From Caldilineales bacterium (lineage in GTDB: Bacteria > Chloroflexota > Anaerolineae > J102): 64,000 bases of DNA. The position numbers were made by a program, and so were the translations under genes. The notes beneath the pieces are model-generated. The model ran no database searches. It was not told the DNA's origin and saw nothing but the letters and a program-made list of their open reading frames with translations. The stretch is from positions 1-64,000 of the forward strand of contig JAIBAP010000005.1 in NCBI GenBank assembly GCA_019695115.1, read 5' to 3'. Shown here in pieces: positions 9,225-17,551 of the stretch. Position 1 is the first letter of the stretch. Each line of letters opens with the position of its first letter.

Positions 9225-9476
9225 ATGCCGCAATCCATTGGCTTGAATTCGCAAAACCGCTACGAGATCAAGATTTACGGTCAGGCCGACGATTCCTGGC
9301 TGGGCTGGTTTGGGCAAGCCGATGTCCGCGCCGAAATGTTGGCGGATGGCGCTCAGGTCAGTATGATCTCGAACGTTGTCATGGATCAGGCCGGGCTGGT
9401 CGGCCTGATCCGGCGACTGCACGGACTTGGAATCGTACTGCTGTCTATCCGTCAGGTTGACAAGGAGACTCTATGA
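9225..9476 (+). CDS. small conserved protein of unknown function
   Basis: The 83-residue product begins MPQSIGLN and contains a YEIKIYGQADDSWLGWF stretch followed by a Gln/Ala/Leu helix (MDQAGLVGLIRRLHGLGI). I recognise this as a small protein type common in Chloroflexota and some Cyanobacteria, often encoded beside transporters; its function is not known. The start is supported by AAAAGGAGC 7-13 nt upstream. Its stop overlaps the next ATG (ATGA at 9473-9476), so translation of the MFS exporter is probably coupled to it. Confidence 0.75.
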   Translation: MPQSIGLNSQNRYEIKIYGQADDSWLGWFGQADVRAEMLADGAQVSMISNVVMDQAGLVGLIRRLHGLGIVLLSIRQVDKETL

Positions 9477-10765
9477 GCGAAGCACTTTCACACGCGCAGA
9501 CACCCGCCGTGACCAAAACCACCCCCGCCAACGTGCTGCGCAACCGCAACTTCCGCCTGCTGTGGATCGGCGAAGGCGTCTCGCTGCTCGGCGACCAGTT
9601 CTACCTGATTGCCCTGCCCTGGCTGGTGCTGGCGCTGACCGGCAACGCGCTGGCGGTGGGGACCGTGCTGGCGATGGCGGGCATCCCGCGGGCGTTGTTC
9701 ATGCTCGTCGGCGGGGCGCTGAGCGACCGCTTCACCCCGCGCCGGCTGATGATCTACTCCAACCTGGCGCGCATGATCCTCACCGGTCTGCTGGCGGCGC
9801 TGGCGGCGACGAACGCCATCCAGTTGTGGATGCTGTACGTCTCCGCCCTGCTCTTCGGCTTCGTGGATGCGTTCTTCTTCCCGGCGCAGACCTCGATCGT
9901 GCCGAAGCTGTTGGAGAAGGAGCAGTTGCCGGCGGGCAACGCCCTGATTCAAGGCACGGCGCAGTTGAGCATGTTCCTCGGCCCGCTGGCCGCGGGCGCG
10001 GTCATCGCGTTGCTCGACCGCGGCGCGTCGGGTTCCACGGCCGGCATCGCCCTGGCCTTCGGGCTGGATTCGCTCTCGTTCATCGCCTCCCTGGCGGCGC
10101 TGAGCCTGATGCGCATCCAGAACGGGCAGGCGGGCGCCGGGCGCGCCGCAGGCGGCGTCCTCGACTCGATTCGGGCGGGGCTGCGCTACGTTTGGAACGA
10201 CTCGACATTGCGTATCGTTTTCCCCATCACCCTGGGCATCAACATCCTCATCAACGGGCCGTTTGCGGTCGGCATCCCCGTGCTGGCACGGACGCGCTTC
10301 ACCGAGGGCGCGGCGGCGTTCGGCCTGATCATGTCGCTGTTCGGCGGCGGCGCGCTGCTGGGCACCGTACTGGCGGGCGCCCTGCCCAAACTGCCGGGAA
10401 AATGGCTCGGCACGGTTTCGCTGAGCGTCATCAGCCTGATGGGGGTTGGGCTGGCGGCCATCGGCCTCACTTCGACCCTCTACTTTGCCGCCGGGGTCGC
10501 CCTGGTCATGGGCGTCGCCAACGGCTACGCCAACATCAACCTGATCACCTGGCTGCAACGGAAGGTCGCGCCCGAAATGACGGGGCGGGTCATGAGCCTG
10601 GTGATGTTTGCGGCGGTCGGGCTGAACCCGATCTCGAACGCGTTGGCCGGCGCGCTGATCGGCCTCAACCTGACCGTCCTGCTCGTTGGCGCGGGGATGC
10701 TGATGACGATCTTCACGCTCTCCGCCGCGTTCAGCCGTCCGGTGCGGGCGGGGTTGGAACCATGA
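9473..10765 (+). CDS. MFS transporter (MFS_3/macrolide-efflux type)
   Basis: The 430-residue protein has about 12 hydrophobic segments in two six-helix halves. The first starts at LRNRNFRLLWIGEGVSLLGD, the usual opening of the MFS_3/MefA-like group, and the loop between helices 2 and 3 carries GGALSDRFTPRRLM, the MFS motif A. It most likely exports a hydrophobic compound by proton antiport. It overlaps the small protein upstream by 4 bp and converges with the TPR regulator gene, whose stop lies 31 nt away. AAGGAG at 9462-9467 supports the start. Confidence 0.9.
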   Translation: MSEALSHAQTPAVTKTTPANVLRNRNFRLLWIGEGVSLLGDQFYLIALPWLVLALTGNALAVGTVLAMAGIPRALFMLVGGALSDRFTPRRLMIYSNLARMILTGLLAALAATNAIQLWMLYVSALLFGFVDAFFFPAQTSIVPKLLEKEQLPAGNALIQGTAQLSMFLGPLAAGAVIALLDRGASGSTAGIALAFGLDSLSFIASLAALSLMRIQNGQAGAGRAAGGVLDSIRAGLRYVWNDSTLRIVFPITLGINILINGPFAVGIPVLARTRFTEGAAAFGLIMSLFGGGALLGTVLAGALPKLPGKWLGTVSLSVISLMGVGLAAIGLTSTLYFAAGVALVMGVANGYANINLITWLQRKVAPEMTGRVMSLVMFAAVGLNPISNALAGALIGLNLTVLLVGAGMLMTIFTLSAAFSRPVRAGLEP

Positions 10766-10796
10766 CAACCTACGACCCGCAGACGCCGCAGAGCTA

Positions 10797-13700
10797 TTAC
10801 GACGCTTTCCATGCGGAAAGCTGTCGGAGCGCTGCGAGCGCTCCGACAGCTGCGACCGCTGACAACTCCACCCGCTCGACCTCCGCCCGCGCCAGGGGCA
10901 GCGAGGCGCGCAGGGCCTCGGCCTCGGCCAGCAGGCGAATGGCCTCCTCCTCCCCCGCCCAGGGGCCAGGCTCGGAGCCAGAAGGGAGGGCGCCGGGAGC
11001 AGGCGCGTGGGCGAGATGCCAGGCAGCAAGCCCCTCCAGCAGGGAAGGGGTGGAGTGGCGGTTGTTGACTTCTTGTTGCAGGGCCAACCCATCCTGGAAA
11101 TGGCCGCGGGCGGCGTCGAGATCGCCGCGCCTCAGAGCAACCCGGCCCCAGACATCCATGGCGCCCGCCGCCGCGATCTTGTCGCCCACCTCCGTCAGTG
11201 TAGCCGCCGCTTCGTGGGCGGTGGCTTCGGCGGCGGGCAGATCACCCACCGCCAGCAGTTGGCGCGCCAACACGGCCAGGGCCAGGCCCAGGCAGCTGCG
11301 ATCCTCCAGATGGCGGAAGGCGGCCACACTCTGGCGGGCGGCATCCAGCGCCTGCGCCCTCTCGCCCTGGTTGGCCGCGGCCTGGCTCAGGGTGCGCAGG
11401 GCCGTAGCGATGCCATGCGTGTCCTCCAGAGTGCGATACACGGCCAGGCTGTCTTCGGCGCGAGCGCGGGAGGCGCGGTAATCGCGGCGCCACCAGGCCA
11501 CCTCGGCCAGATTCCACAGCGCCCCGGCCACCTCCCTGTCATCGCCAACTTCCCGAAAAAGCGCCAGGCTCTCGGCATACCACTGCTCGGCCAGGGCGTA
11601 ATCGTAACGATTGAGCGCGCAGGAAGCCAGCGGCCCCAACGCCTGGCCGATCCCGCGCCGGTCTCCGATCTCCCGCCGGATAGCCAGGGCGTCGCCAAAC
11701 AGCCTCTCGGCCTCGTCGATGGCATTCTCGAAGTAGATCTTGACCATCCCCAGCATGTGAAGGCCGTTGGCAATCCCTGCTTTGTCGCCCAAAGAGCGAG
11801 CCAGCGCCAGACTTTCGTCGACGAGCCGGAGTGACAAAGGGATGTCGCCCTGGCGCGAGGCCAGCACCACGAGACCGAAGATCGCTTTGACCCGCGCCAG
11901 GGTGGGCGGCAGGGAGGCCGTCGCGGCCAGCGTTGCTTCCAGCCATTTGCGACCTTCGCTCAGATGCCCATGCGTATCCCAGTAGTCGGTCAGCGCCCCG
12001 GCCATGCGCAGACCGAAGTGCGGTTCTGCGCTCAACGACCATTCCAGCGCCGCCGCCAGGTTGTCGTGCTCGCGGGCCAGCCGGGCCATCCACTGCGCCT
12101 GCTGCGGGCCGTGCAGGGCCGGCTCGGCGGCTTCGGCCAGGGTCAGGAAGAAGCCCAGGTGCTGGTCGCGGCACGTTCCGGTCTCGTTCGTCGCCAGCAA
12201 CACTTCCAGCGCGTACTGGCGGGTGGTCTCCAACAGGCGGTAGCGGACGGCCCCGGCGCCATCGTCGGCGATAACCAGCGACTTGTCCACCAGGTGGGAC
12301 AGGAGGTCGAGGACATCGAGGGCTTCGGTTTCGAAGGCGCACACCTGCTCGGCTGCTTCCAGCGTCCAGCCGCCGACGAACACGGCCAGCCGTCGGAACA
12401 GGGTCTTCTCTGGCCCCGAAAGCAGGTTGTAGCTCCAGTCGATGAGGGCGCGCAGGGTTTGCTGGCGGGGCAAGGCCGTGCGACTGCCACCGGTCAGCAA
12501 GCGAAAACGGTCGTCCAGCCGGGCGGCGATCTGCTCGACGCTGAGCGTCTTCACCCGCGCCGCCGCCAGCTCGATGGCCAGGGGGATGCCATCCAGCCGG
12601 GCGCAGATCTGGGCGATGGCGGGGGCGTTGTCGGGCGCGGGGAGGAAGTGAGGTTGGGCAAGTGCAGCCCGGTCGGCGAACAGGCGCACGGCCTCGAAGC
12701 GGATAAACTGGTCGAGCGGCGGCAGATGGCGGGGGTCGGGCAGGGCGAGCGAGGGTAGGTGCCAGGCCATCTCACCACCCACGCCCAGGGCTTCGCGACT
12801 GGAAGCCAGGATGTGCAGTCGGGGCGCGACCGCAAGCAGGGCGGCGGTCAGACGAGCGCAGGCTTCGATTAGATGCTCGCAGTTATCCAGGATCAGGAGT
12901 GTGGTAGTCTCGGCCAACGCTTCGATCAAGGATTGCAGCGCCGGCTTGCCGGGCTGCTCGTTCAGGCGCAGGGTCAAAAGAATGGTGTGCGGGATCAGGT
13001 CGGGGTCGGACAAAGATGCAAGTTCGATGAACCAAACGCCGTCGGGAAAGGCATCGAGCAGACCGGCAGCCACCTGCAACGAGAGGCGCGTCTTCCCTGT
13101 CCCGCCCGCGCCCGTGAGTGTGACCAGACGATGGCTCTGCACCGCCCCCGTGACCTCGGCCAGCTCCGCCTCGCGACCGATGAAGCTGGTCAGTTGGGCA
13201 GGCAGGTTATGGCGGCGAGCGGCCAGCGTCTTCGGAGGCGGGAAGTCGGAGACAAGGCCCTGGATGTCGAGCTGGAAGATACGTTCGGGCCGGGGAAAAT
13301 CCTTCAGCCGGTGTTCGCCCAGGTCGCGCAGGCTCACCCCCTCCGGCAGGTCCTCGGCGGCCAGTTCTGTGGCTGCGTGCGAGAGCAAGACCTGACCGCC
13401 ATGTCCCGCCGACATCAGCCGCTGCACGCGGCTCAAGGTCAGATAGCCCTGGTATTCGCCATTGGCCTGCAGTTCGGCGCTGCCGGTGTGAATGCCCATC
13501 CGCACCCGAATGACGGCCCCCTCCCAGGCTTCGGTTTGCAGACCCCGCTGCGCCCCAACCGCCGCCGCCACCGCCGCCCTGGCGGTGTGAAAGGCGGCGC
13601 AGAACGCATCGCCGATGATTTGGAAGACATAACCGCCCTGGCCGGCGATGGCCTCCCGCAAGATGGCGTGGTGCCGCGCTCGCAGAGCCTCCCACGCCCG

Positions 13701-13826
13701 GCCGTGTTGCTGGGCCAGGCGCGTGCTACCCTCGATATCGGTAAAGAGGAAGGTGACGGAGCCGGTGGGGATCATATGAGCGGTCGGAGCGCTGCGAGCG
13801 CTCCGACCGCCTGGATCCTCAGACAT
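10797..13826 (-). CDS. adenylate/guanylate cyclase domain + NB-ARC ATPase + TPR regulator
   Basis: The roughly 1009-residue protein starts with a class III cyclase domain: FLFTDIEGST carries the first metal Asp near residue 30, and GDAFCAAF the second part of the active site. An NB-ARC/STAND ATPase follows (P-loop LTGAGGTGKTRL near residue 238, LLILDNCEHL as Walker B), then a long TPR region. Proteins with this layout are large signal-integrating regulators; cyclase activity here is unproven. The start at 13826 has a strong CGGGGGAGGA site 4 nt upstream and overlaps the end of the FmdE-like gene by 8 bp. Alternatives are 13850 (no site) and 13775. Both ends of the coding region are made of a hairpin-forming palindrome. 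Confidence 0.88.
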   Translation of the reverse strand: MSEDPGGRSARSAPTAHMIPTGSVTFLFTDIEGSTRLAQQHGRAWEALRARHHAILREAIAGQGGYVFQIIGDAFCAAFHTARAAVAAAVGAQRGLQTEAWEGAVIRVRMGIHTGSAELQANGEYQGYLTLSRVQRLMSAGHGGQVLLSHAATELAAEDLPEGVSLRDLGEHRLKDFPRPERIFQLDIQGLVSDFPPPKTLAARRHNLPAQLTSFIGREAELAEVTGAVQSHRLVTLTGAGGTGKTRLSLQVAAGLLDAFPDGVWFIELASLSDPDLIPHTILLTLRLNEQPGKPALQSLIEALAETTTLLILDNCEHLIEACARLTAALLAVAPRLHILASSREALGVGGEMAWHLPSLALPDPRHLPPLDQFIRFEAVRLFADRAALAQPHFLPAPDNAPAIAQICARLDGIPLAIELAAARVKTLSVEQIAARLDDRFRLLTGGSRTALPRQQTLRALIDWSYNLLSGPEKTLFRRLAVFVGGWTLEAAEQVCAFETEALDVLDLLSHLVDKSLVIADDGAGAVRYRLLETTRQYALEVLLATNETGTCRDQHLGFFLTLAEAAEPALHGPQQAQWMARLAREHDNLAAALEWSLSAEPHFGLRMAGALTDYWDTHGHLSEGRKWLEATLAATASLPPTLARVKAIFGLVVLASRQGDIPLSLRLVDESLALARSLGDKAGIANGLHMLGMVKIYFENAIDEAERLFGDALAIRREIGDRRGIGQALGPLASCALNRYDYALAEQWYAESLALFREVGDDREVAGALWNLAEVAWWRRDYRASRARAEDSLAVYRTLEDTHGIATALRTLSQAAANQGERAQALDAARQSVAAFRHLEDRSCLGLALAVLARQLLAVGDLPAAEATAHEAAATLTEVGDKIAAAGAMDVWGRVALRRGDLDAARGHFQDGLALQQEVNNRHSTPSLLEGLAAWHLAHAPAPGALPSGSEPGPWAGEEEAIRLLAEAEALRASLPLARAEVERVELSAVAAVGALAALRQLSAWKAS
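10820..10850. repeat. palindromic element copy 1 (inside 3' end of regulator gene)
   Basis: A perfect 14-bp stem with loop GCG: arm core GTCGGAGCGCT at 10823-10833 and AGCGCTCCGAC at 10837-10847. The 25-nt core is identical to the copy at 13783-13807. It encodes part of the last 18 residues of the TPR regulator. Confidence 0.9.
13780..13810. repeat. palindromic element copy 2 (inside 5' end of regulator gene)
   Basis: Same 25-nt core (13783-13807) and 3-nt loop as the copy at 10820-10850. The flanking pair differs as G-C here and T-A there, so the stem is preserved. It falls within codons 5-16 of the regulator if the start is 13826. Confidence 0.9.
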
Positions 13827-14388
13827 AGTATCCTCCCCCGGCGCAGGCACGGCAAAGAGCGCGTCCTTGCACCATCACCTGGCGCTCGTTGATGATTTCC
13901 TCCCCGCACTGGGCGCACTCGACCCTCACCCCGGCCCGGCTCATGATCTCCGCCACCGACCGCGTCAGTCGTACGGGCTGAAGGCTGAGCAATTCGTCTT
14001 CTGGCATGACCTGGTAGCCATGGAGTTGGGCAAAGTAGTGCCGGGTCTCGGTGGGTGCATAGAGATGCGCCCGCTGCCGAATATCAGGCCGTGGGGCCAC
14101 CCGCACCGCCTGTTCGCTGGTCATGTCCACGAAGGTGGCGGCCACCTTGCCATAGTCCTCGATGCGCAACGACCGCTTGCCCAGGGCGCAGCCGGTGGCG
14201 GCGCTGACGCCATCGACGAAGCAGCCGTCGGTTTCGAGGATGACGAGCAGACGCAATGGCTTGCCGCTCGTCGCCGTCAGGGCCGAAACCCCCGCCAGCC
14301 CGATCCGCACCCCCAACACCTGTCGCGGGCAGAGATGGCTATGCCGGGTGGCGGAAATGTCCAGAAGATGGGGAAGAATCGGCTGCAT
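13819..14388 (-). CDS. FmdE-family protein with C-terminal zinc ribbon
   Basis: The 189-residue product matches the FmdE family (named for a protein of the tungsten formylmethanofuran dehydrogenase cluster). The N-terminal domain has the conserved SATRHSHLCPRQVLG stretch (His/His/Cys metal ligands) and ETDGCFVDGV...TGCALG. The C-terminus is a four-Cys zinc ribbon (CAQC...CRAC). In bacteria such proteins occur beside molybdoenzyme genes and are thought to bind metal and perhaps help handle the Mo/W cofactor; the exact role is unknown. Here it follows narI by 46 nt on the same strand, so a link to maturation of the nitrate reductase is a reasonable inference. Confidence 0.88.
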   Translation of the reverse strand: MQPILPHLLDISATRHSHLCPRQVLGVRIGLAGVSALTATSGKPLRLLVILETDGCFVDGVSAATGCALGKRSLRIEDYGKVAATFVDMTSEQAVRVAPRPDIRQRAHLYAPTETRHYFAQLHGYQVMPEDELLSLQPVRLTRSVAEIMSRAGVRVECAQCGEEIINERQVMVQGRALCRACAGGGYYV

Positions 14389-14434
14389 AGCTGGTCCAGG
14401 AGATGGTGCGCGGCCAGCGATGCCGGCCCAGCGG

Positions 14435-15133
14435 TCATCGCAGACCCTGATCCCGTACTTCCGGCGGCGGCCGCCGGTTCCAGATCACCACCTGGATCGG
14501 CCGCCACAGATAAGTGAGGGGATAGGTCACGATATGCACCAGCCGCGTGAAGGGGAAGAGCAAGATGATGAAGAAACCGGTCAGGAGGTGGAATTGTACC
14601 AGCCAGGGCAGGGCGGTGACATATTGGATCTGCGGCTGGAAAACCAGCAGCGACAGCAGCCACGGCACCGAAGTATGCAGATACCAGCCCGACCCCCAGC
14701 GATAGAACAGCGCAATCCAGAAGCCGATCGCCACCTGCGTCAGCAACGTGACCAGCAGCAACCAGTCCGCCGGCGTGGTGACGGCCAGTACGCGCTGGCT
14801 GCGCAGCCGCCGCACGACCAGCAACAGCATGCCCAACACCGTCATCAAGGCCAGCGCCAGCCCGGCCACCTCCAGAATGTAGAGACGAATGCGGTCAGCG
14901 AGGAGATCGCTCCAGAGCGAAGGAAAGAGCAGGGGCAGCAGATGGGCGGTGAGCAGGATGATGATGCCGTAGTGCCAGGGCACCGACCCCCAGAACAAGG
15001 TCCGGTTCTCCAGGAACTGCGAGGAGAGGCTGGAGTAGGAAAAACGGTTGTTACGATAGCGGGAGATGCCGAAAACGATGGCGACGATCACTGCCACGTA
15101 GGGAAAGACTACAAACAAGACCATGTTGAACAT
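14435..15133 (-). CDS. narI: respiratory nitrate reductase gamma subunit (cytochrome b)
   Basis: NarI anchors NarGH to the membrane, oxidises quinol and passes electrons through two b hemes. The 232-residue product, normal for the family, has five hydrophobic helices. Candidate heme ligands are His54 and His64 (PWHYGIIILLTAHLLP) and His182 and His200 (QFHLLTG...RLVHIVTYP), close to the E. coli pattern of His53/66/187/205. The ATG at 15133 was chosen because AAGGAG precedes it and the upstream in-frame codons come from a heptanucleotide repeat tract. It is the fourth gene of narGHJI. Confidence 0.94.
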   Translation of the reverse strand: MFNMVLFVVFPYVAVIVAIVFGISRYRNNRFSYSSLSSQFLENRTLFWGSVPWHYGIIILLTAHLLPLLFPSLWSDLLADRIRLYILEVAGLALALMTVLGMLLLVVRRLRSQRVLAVTTPADWLLLVTLLTQVAIGFWIALFYRWGSGWYLHTSVPWLLSLLVFQPQIQYVTALPWLVQFHLLTGFFIILLFPFTRLVHIVTYPLTYLWRPIQVVIWNRRPPPEVRDQGLR

Positions 15134-15150
15134 GGGAGCATCTCCTTGGG

Positions 15151-15227
15151 CGTGAAACGTGAGGAGTGAGGCGTGAGGCGTGAGGCGTGAAGCGTGAAAC
15201 GTGAGGCGTGAAACGTGAAATGTGAGG
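15151..15227. repeat. heptanucleotide tract, TCACGYY family (CGTGARR on the + strand)
   Basis: Eleven consecutive 7-nt units (CGTGAGG, CGTGAAA, CGTGAAG and one-base variants) fill the narJ-narI junction, just upstream of the narI ribosome-binding site. The same unit family, in the other orientation, makes the tract at 56758-56839. Confidence 0.92.
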
Positions 15228-15304
15228 TGGGGGGCGGGGGGCGGGAGAGGGGAGGCGAGGGGGAGTGGAAGGGGTCGTCGCCGTCCAGCGTCCATTGCCT
15301 ATCG

Positions 15305-15928
15305 TCAATGACAGGGCGCGGCGAAGAGGAAGTTGACCGGGTGCGAGGCCACGGGGAGGGCGAGATCGGGGGCCATGGTCAGCAGCACCTCGTACAGGGC
15401 CTGCAATAGCTGCCGGTACTCCTCTCCGGGGGGCGTCTGCTTGGGGATGGCGGGGTCGGGCGGATCATCCTCATGGTTGTGCAGCATCTGGTGCAGGGCC
15501 GGGTGCAGCCCCTCGGTGATGATCTCCTGGCACTCCTCCCAGTTCTCGTGCACGGCCAGATAGCACAGGATCACGGCCAGATGGTCGGGCAGTTCCACGC
15601 CGCAATCGACATTGTAGGGCCGGTAGCGATCCTTCAGCCCTAGCAAAAAGCTGCTGCGTTTATAGGATTCGCCAAAGAGATGGTAACCAATATAGGGATG
15701 GCAGGTGGCGTCCAGCTCGAAGACGCTGGTATAAAGCTCTTCCAGCCGGGTGAGGGGGGTGCGGGAAACGAAAGATTCGAACTCGCGCAGGGTGGCGGCG
15801 GCGGTGGGGCTGCGGTCGGCCGCCAGGGCCGCGCCCTGCGCCGCCACCCCCCGCAGATCCCCCCGCGGATAATCCAGCAGTTGGGCGAACAGATGCAACA
15901 CCTGTCCCGGTCTCATGTCGTAGTACAT
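15305..15928 (-). CDS. narJ: nitrate reductase assembly chaperone NarJ
   Basis: NarJ is a cytoplasmic chaperone of the TorD/DmsD type that holds NarG for insertion of the molybdenum cofactor; it is not part of the final enzyme. The 207-residue, all-helical product has the family's central signature ELYTSVFELDATCHPYIGYH and LPDHLAVILCYLA. It starts 2 nt after the narH stop, so translation is probably coupled. Size and position between narH and narI are typical. Confidence 0.94.
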   Translation of the reverse strand: MYYDMRPGQVLHLFAQLLDYPRGDLRGVAAQGAALAADRSPTAAATLREFESFVSRTPLTRLEELYTSVFELDATCHPYIGYHLFGESYKRSSFLLGLKDRYRPYNVDCGVELPDHLAVILCYLAVHENWEECQEIITEGLHPALHQMLHNHEDDPPDPAIPKQTPPGEEYRQLLQALYEVLLTMAPDLALPVASHPVNFLFAAPCH

Positions 15929-15930
15929 GG

Positions 15931-17448
15931 TCAGGCTCCGCGGGCGGGGGCGCGGCGGAAGCCGAAGCCGCCTTCGCGCTTTTGGGTGAAGGGATCCAGG
16001 GTCTGCTCGATGGCCACCTCGCGCGCCAGGGGCGGCACCACGAAACGCTCCTCGAAGGTGGGGCGGGCGGTGAGATGGAAGATGGCCTCCACCTCTTCTG
16101 CGTTCGTGCCGCCGACTCGCAGCGCCTCCTCCACCTCCGCCGCCGAGACATCGCCCACCATCTTGGCCCGCATGTAGATGCGCACCGCGATCAGCTTGCG
16201 ATACGCGTCCTCGACCACATCGACATTGCCGGCCGAGAAGAGGCTGGCCATGTAGCGGATGGGCATGCGCGCCTGTTCCAGCGAGCTGAGCAGCGGCGCC
16301 AGGCTGGCGCTGGCGGCGTCGGCGTTCTCATACACGCCATCCTTGATCTTGGCCAGCACCGGCAACATCGGCGGCACGTAGAAGAGCATGGGCAGGGTGC
16401 GAAACTCGGCGTGCAGGGGCAGGGCCAGCTTCCACTGCTTGACGAACTTGTACACGGGCGAATTTTGCGCTGCGGTGATCATCGCCTCGGAGATGCCGTT
16501 GGCCCGCGCTGACTCGATCACCAGCGGATGGTGAGGATTTTGGATCAGCGACCGCTGTTCGTGCACCAGGTCGGCGGCGGGGGCCGAGGCCGCCTCCTTC
16601 AGACGGTCGGCGTCGTAGAGCAACACCCCCAGGTAGCGGATGCGGCCCACGCAAGAGTGGAAGCAGGCCGGGGCCTGGCCGCTCTCCAGGCGGGGATAGC
16701 AGAGGATGCACTTCTCGGATTTGCCTGTGGACCAGTTGAAATAGGTCTTCTTGTAAGGGCAGCCCGACACGCACATGCGCCAGGCCCGGCATTTCTCCTG
16801 GCTGAGGAGGACGATGCCATCCTCGCCCCGCTTGTAGACTGCGCCGGCCGGGCAGGCAGCCACACAGCCAGGGTTGAGGCAGTGGTTGCAGATGCGCGGC
16901 AGGTAGAAGAAGACCACCCGCTCCATCTCGCCCAGCTGCTCCCGCTCCTCCTCGGTCAGCGCCTCCAGGTTGGGGTCGTTGGCCGCATAGACCGGGGAGC
17001 CGCCGTAGTCGTCGTCCCAGTTCGGGCCGGCCTCGATCTCCATGGGCTTGCCGGTGATCAGCGAGATGGCCCGGGCCGTGGGCTGGTCATCGCCCTCCGG
17101 CGCATTGAAAAGATGCTCGTAATCGTAGGTCCACGGCTCGTAATAGTCATCCACCGTCGGCAGGTAGGGGTTGAAGAAGATATTGCCCAGCCCGCCCAGC
17201 CGGCTGTGCAGCTTCAAGCGGATGTCGCTGCCCTTGCCGTTCTGCGGCTCCCAGCCGCCCTTGTACTTCTCCTGGTCCTCCCAGGTGGTGGGATAGCCGG
17301 TGCCCGGCTTGGTCTCGACATTGTTCCACCACATATACTCCGCACCCTTGCGGTCGGTCCAGATATTCTTGCAGGCGATGCTGCACGTGTGGCAACCGAT
17401 ACACTTGTCGAGATGAAAGACCATCGATACTTGCGCTCTGATATCCAT
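15931..17448 (-). CDS. narH: respiratory nitrate reductase beta subunit (Fe-S protein)
   Basis: NarH carries electrons from NarI to NarG through one [3Fe-4S] and three [4Fe-4S] clusters. The 505-residue product shows all four Cys groups: CIGCHTCSIAC near the N-terminus, CNHCLNPGCVAAC, CRAWRMCVSGC and CILCYPRLESGQAPAC. The Trp in CRAWRMC replaces a Cys, which gives the [3Fe-4S] cluster as in E. coli. The start at 17448 is 9 nt after AAGGAG; the ATG at 17454 would be only about 3 nt from it. The gene is separated from narG by a heptanucleotide repeat tract. Confidence 0.96.
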   Translation of the reverse strand: MDIRAQVSMVFHLDKCIGCHTCSIACKNIWTDRKGAEYMWWNNVETKPGTGYPTTWEDQEKYKGGWEPQNGKGSDIRLKLHSRLGGLGNIFFNPYLPTVDDYYEPWTYDYEHLFNAPEGDDQPTARAISLITGKPMEIEAGPNWDDDYGGSPVYAANDPNLEALTEEEREQLGEMERVVFFYLPRICNHCLNPGCVAACPAGAVYKRGEDGIVLLSQEKCRAWRMCVSGCPYKKTYFNWSTGKSEKCILCYPRLESGQAPACFHSCVGRIRYLGVLLYDADRLKEAASAPAADLVHEQRSLIQNPHHPLVIESARANGISEAMITAAQNSPVYKFVKQWKLALPLHAEFRTLPMLFYVPPMLPVLAKIKDGVYENADAASASLAPLLSSLEQARMPIRYMASLFSAGNVDVVEDAYRKLIAVRIYMRAKMVGDVSAAEVEEALRVGGTNAEEVEAIFHLTARPTFEERFVVPPLAREVAIEQTLDPFTQKREGGFGFRRAPARGA

Positions 17449-17467
17449 CGTCATGGCTCCTTGGGAA

Positions 17468-17551
17468 CAGTGGCCAGTATTCAGTGTTCAGTGGTCAGTA
17501 TTCAGTATTCAGTTCATTGGTCACTGATTACTGATTACTGATTACTGATTA
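17468..17551. repeat. heptanucleotide tract, CAGTNNT family, reaching into the narG stop codon
   Basis: Twelve 7-nt units: mostly CAGTNNT (CAGTATT, CAGTGTT, CAGTGGT), then four perfect CTGATTA copies. The last three bases (TTA, 17549-17551) are the complement of the TAA stop of narG. It fills nearly the whole narG-narH gap. Confidence 0.93.

Noticed and set aside
9427-11481. 684-codon open frame on the + strand
   Set aside because: Out-of-frame copy of the MFS gene continuing antisense into the TPR regulator gene.
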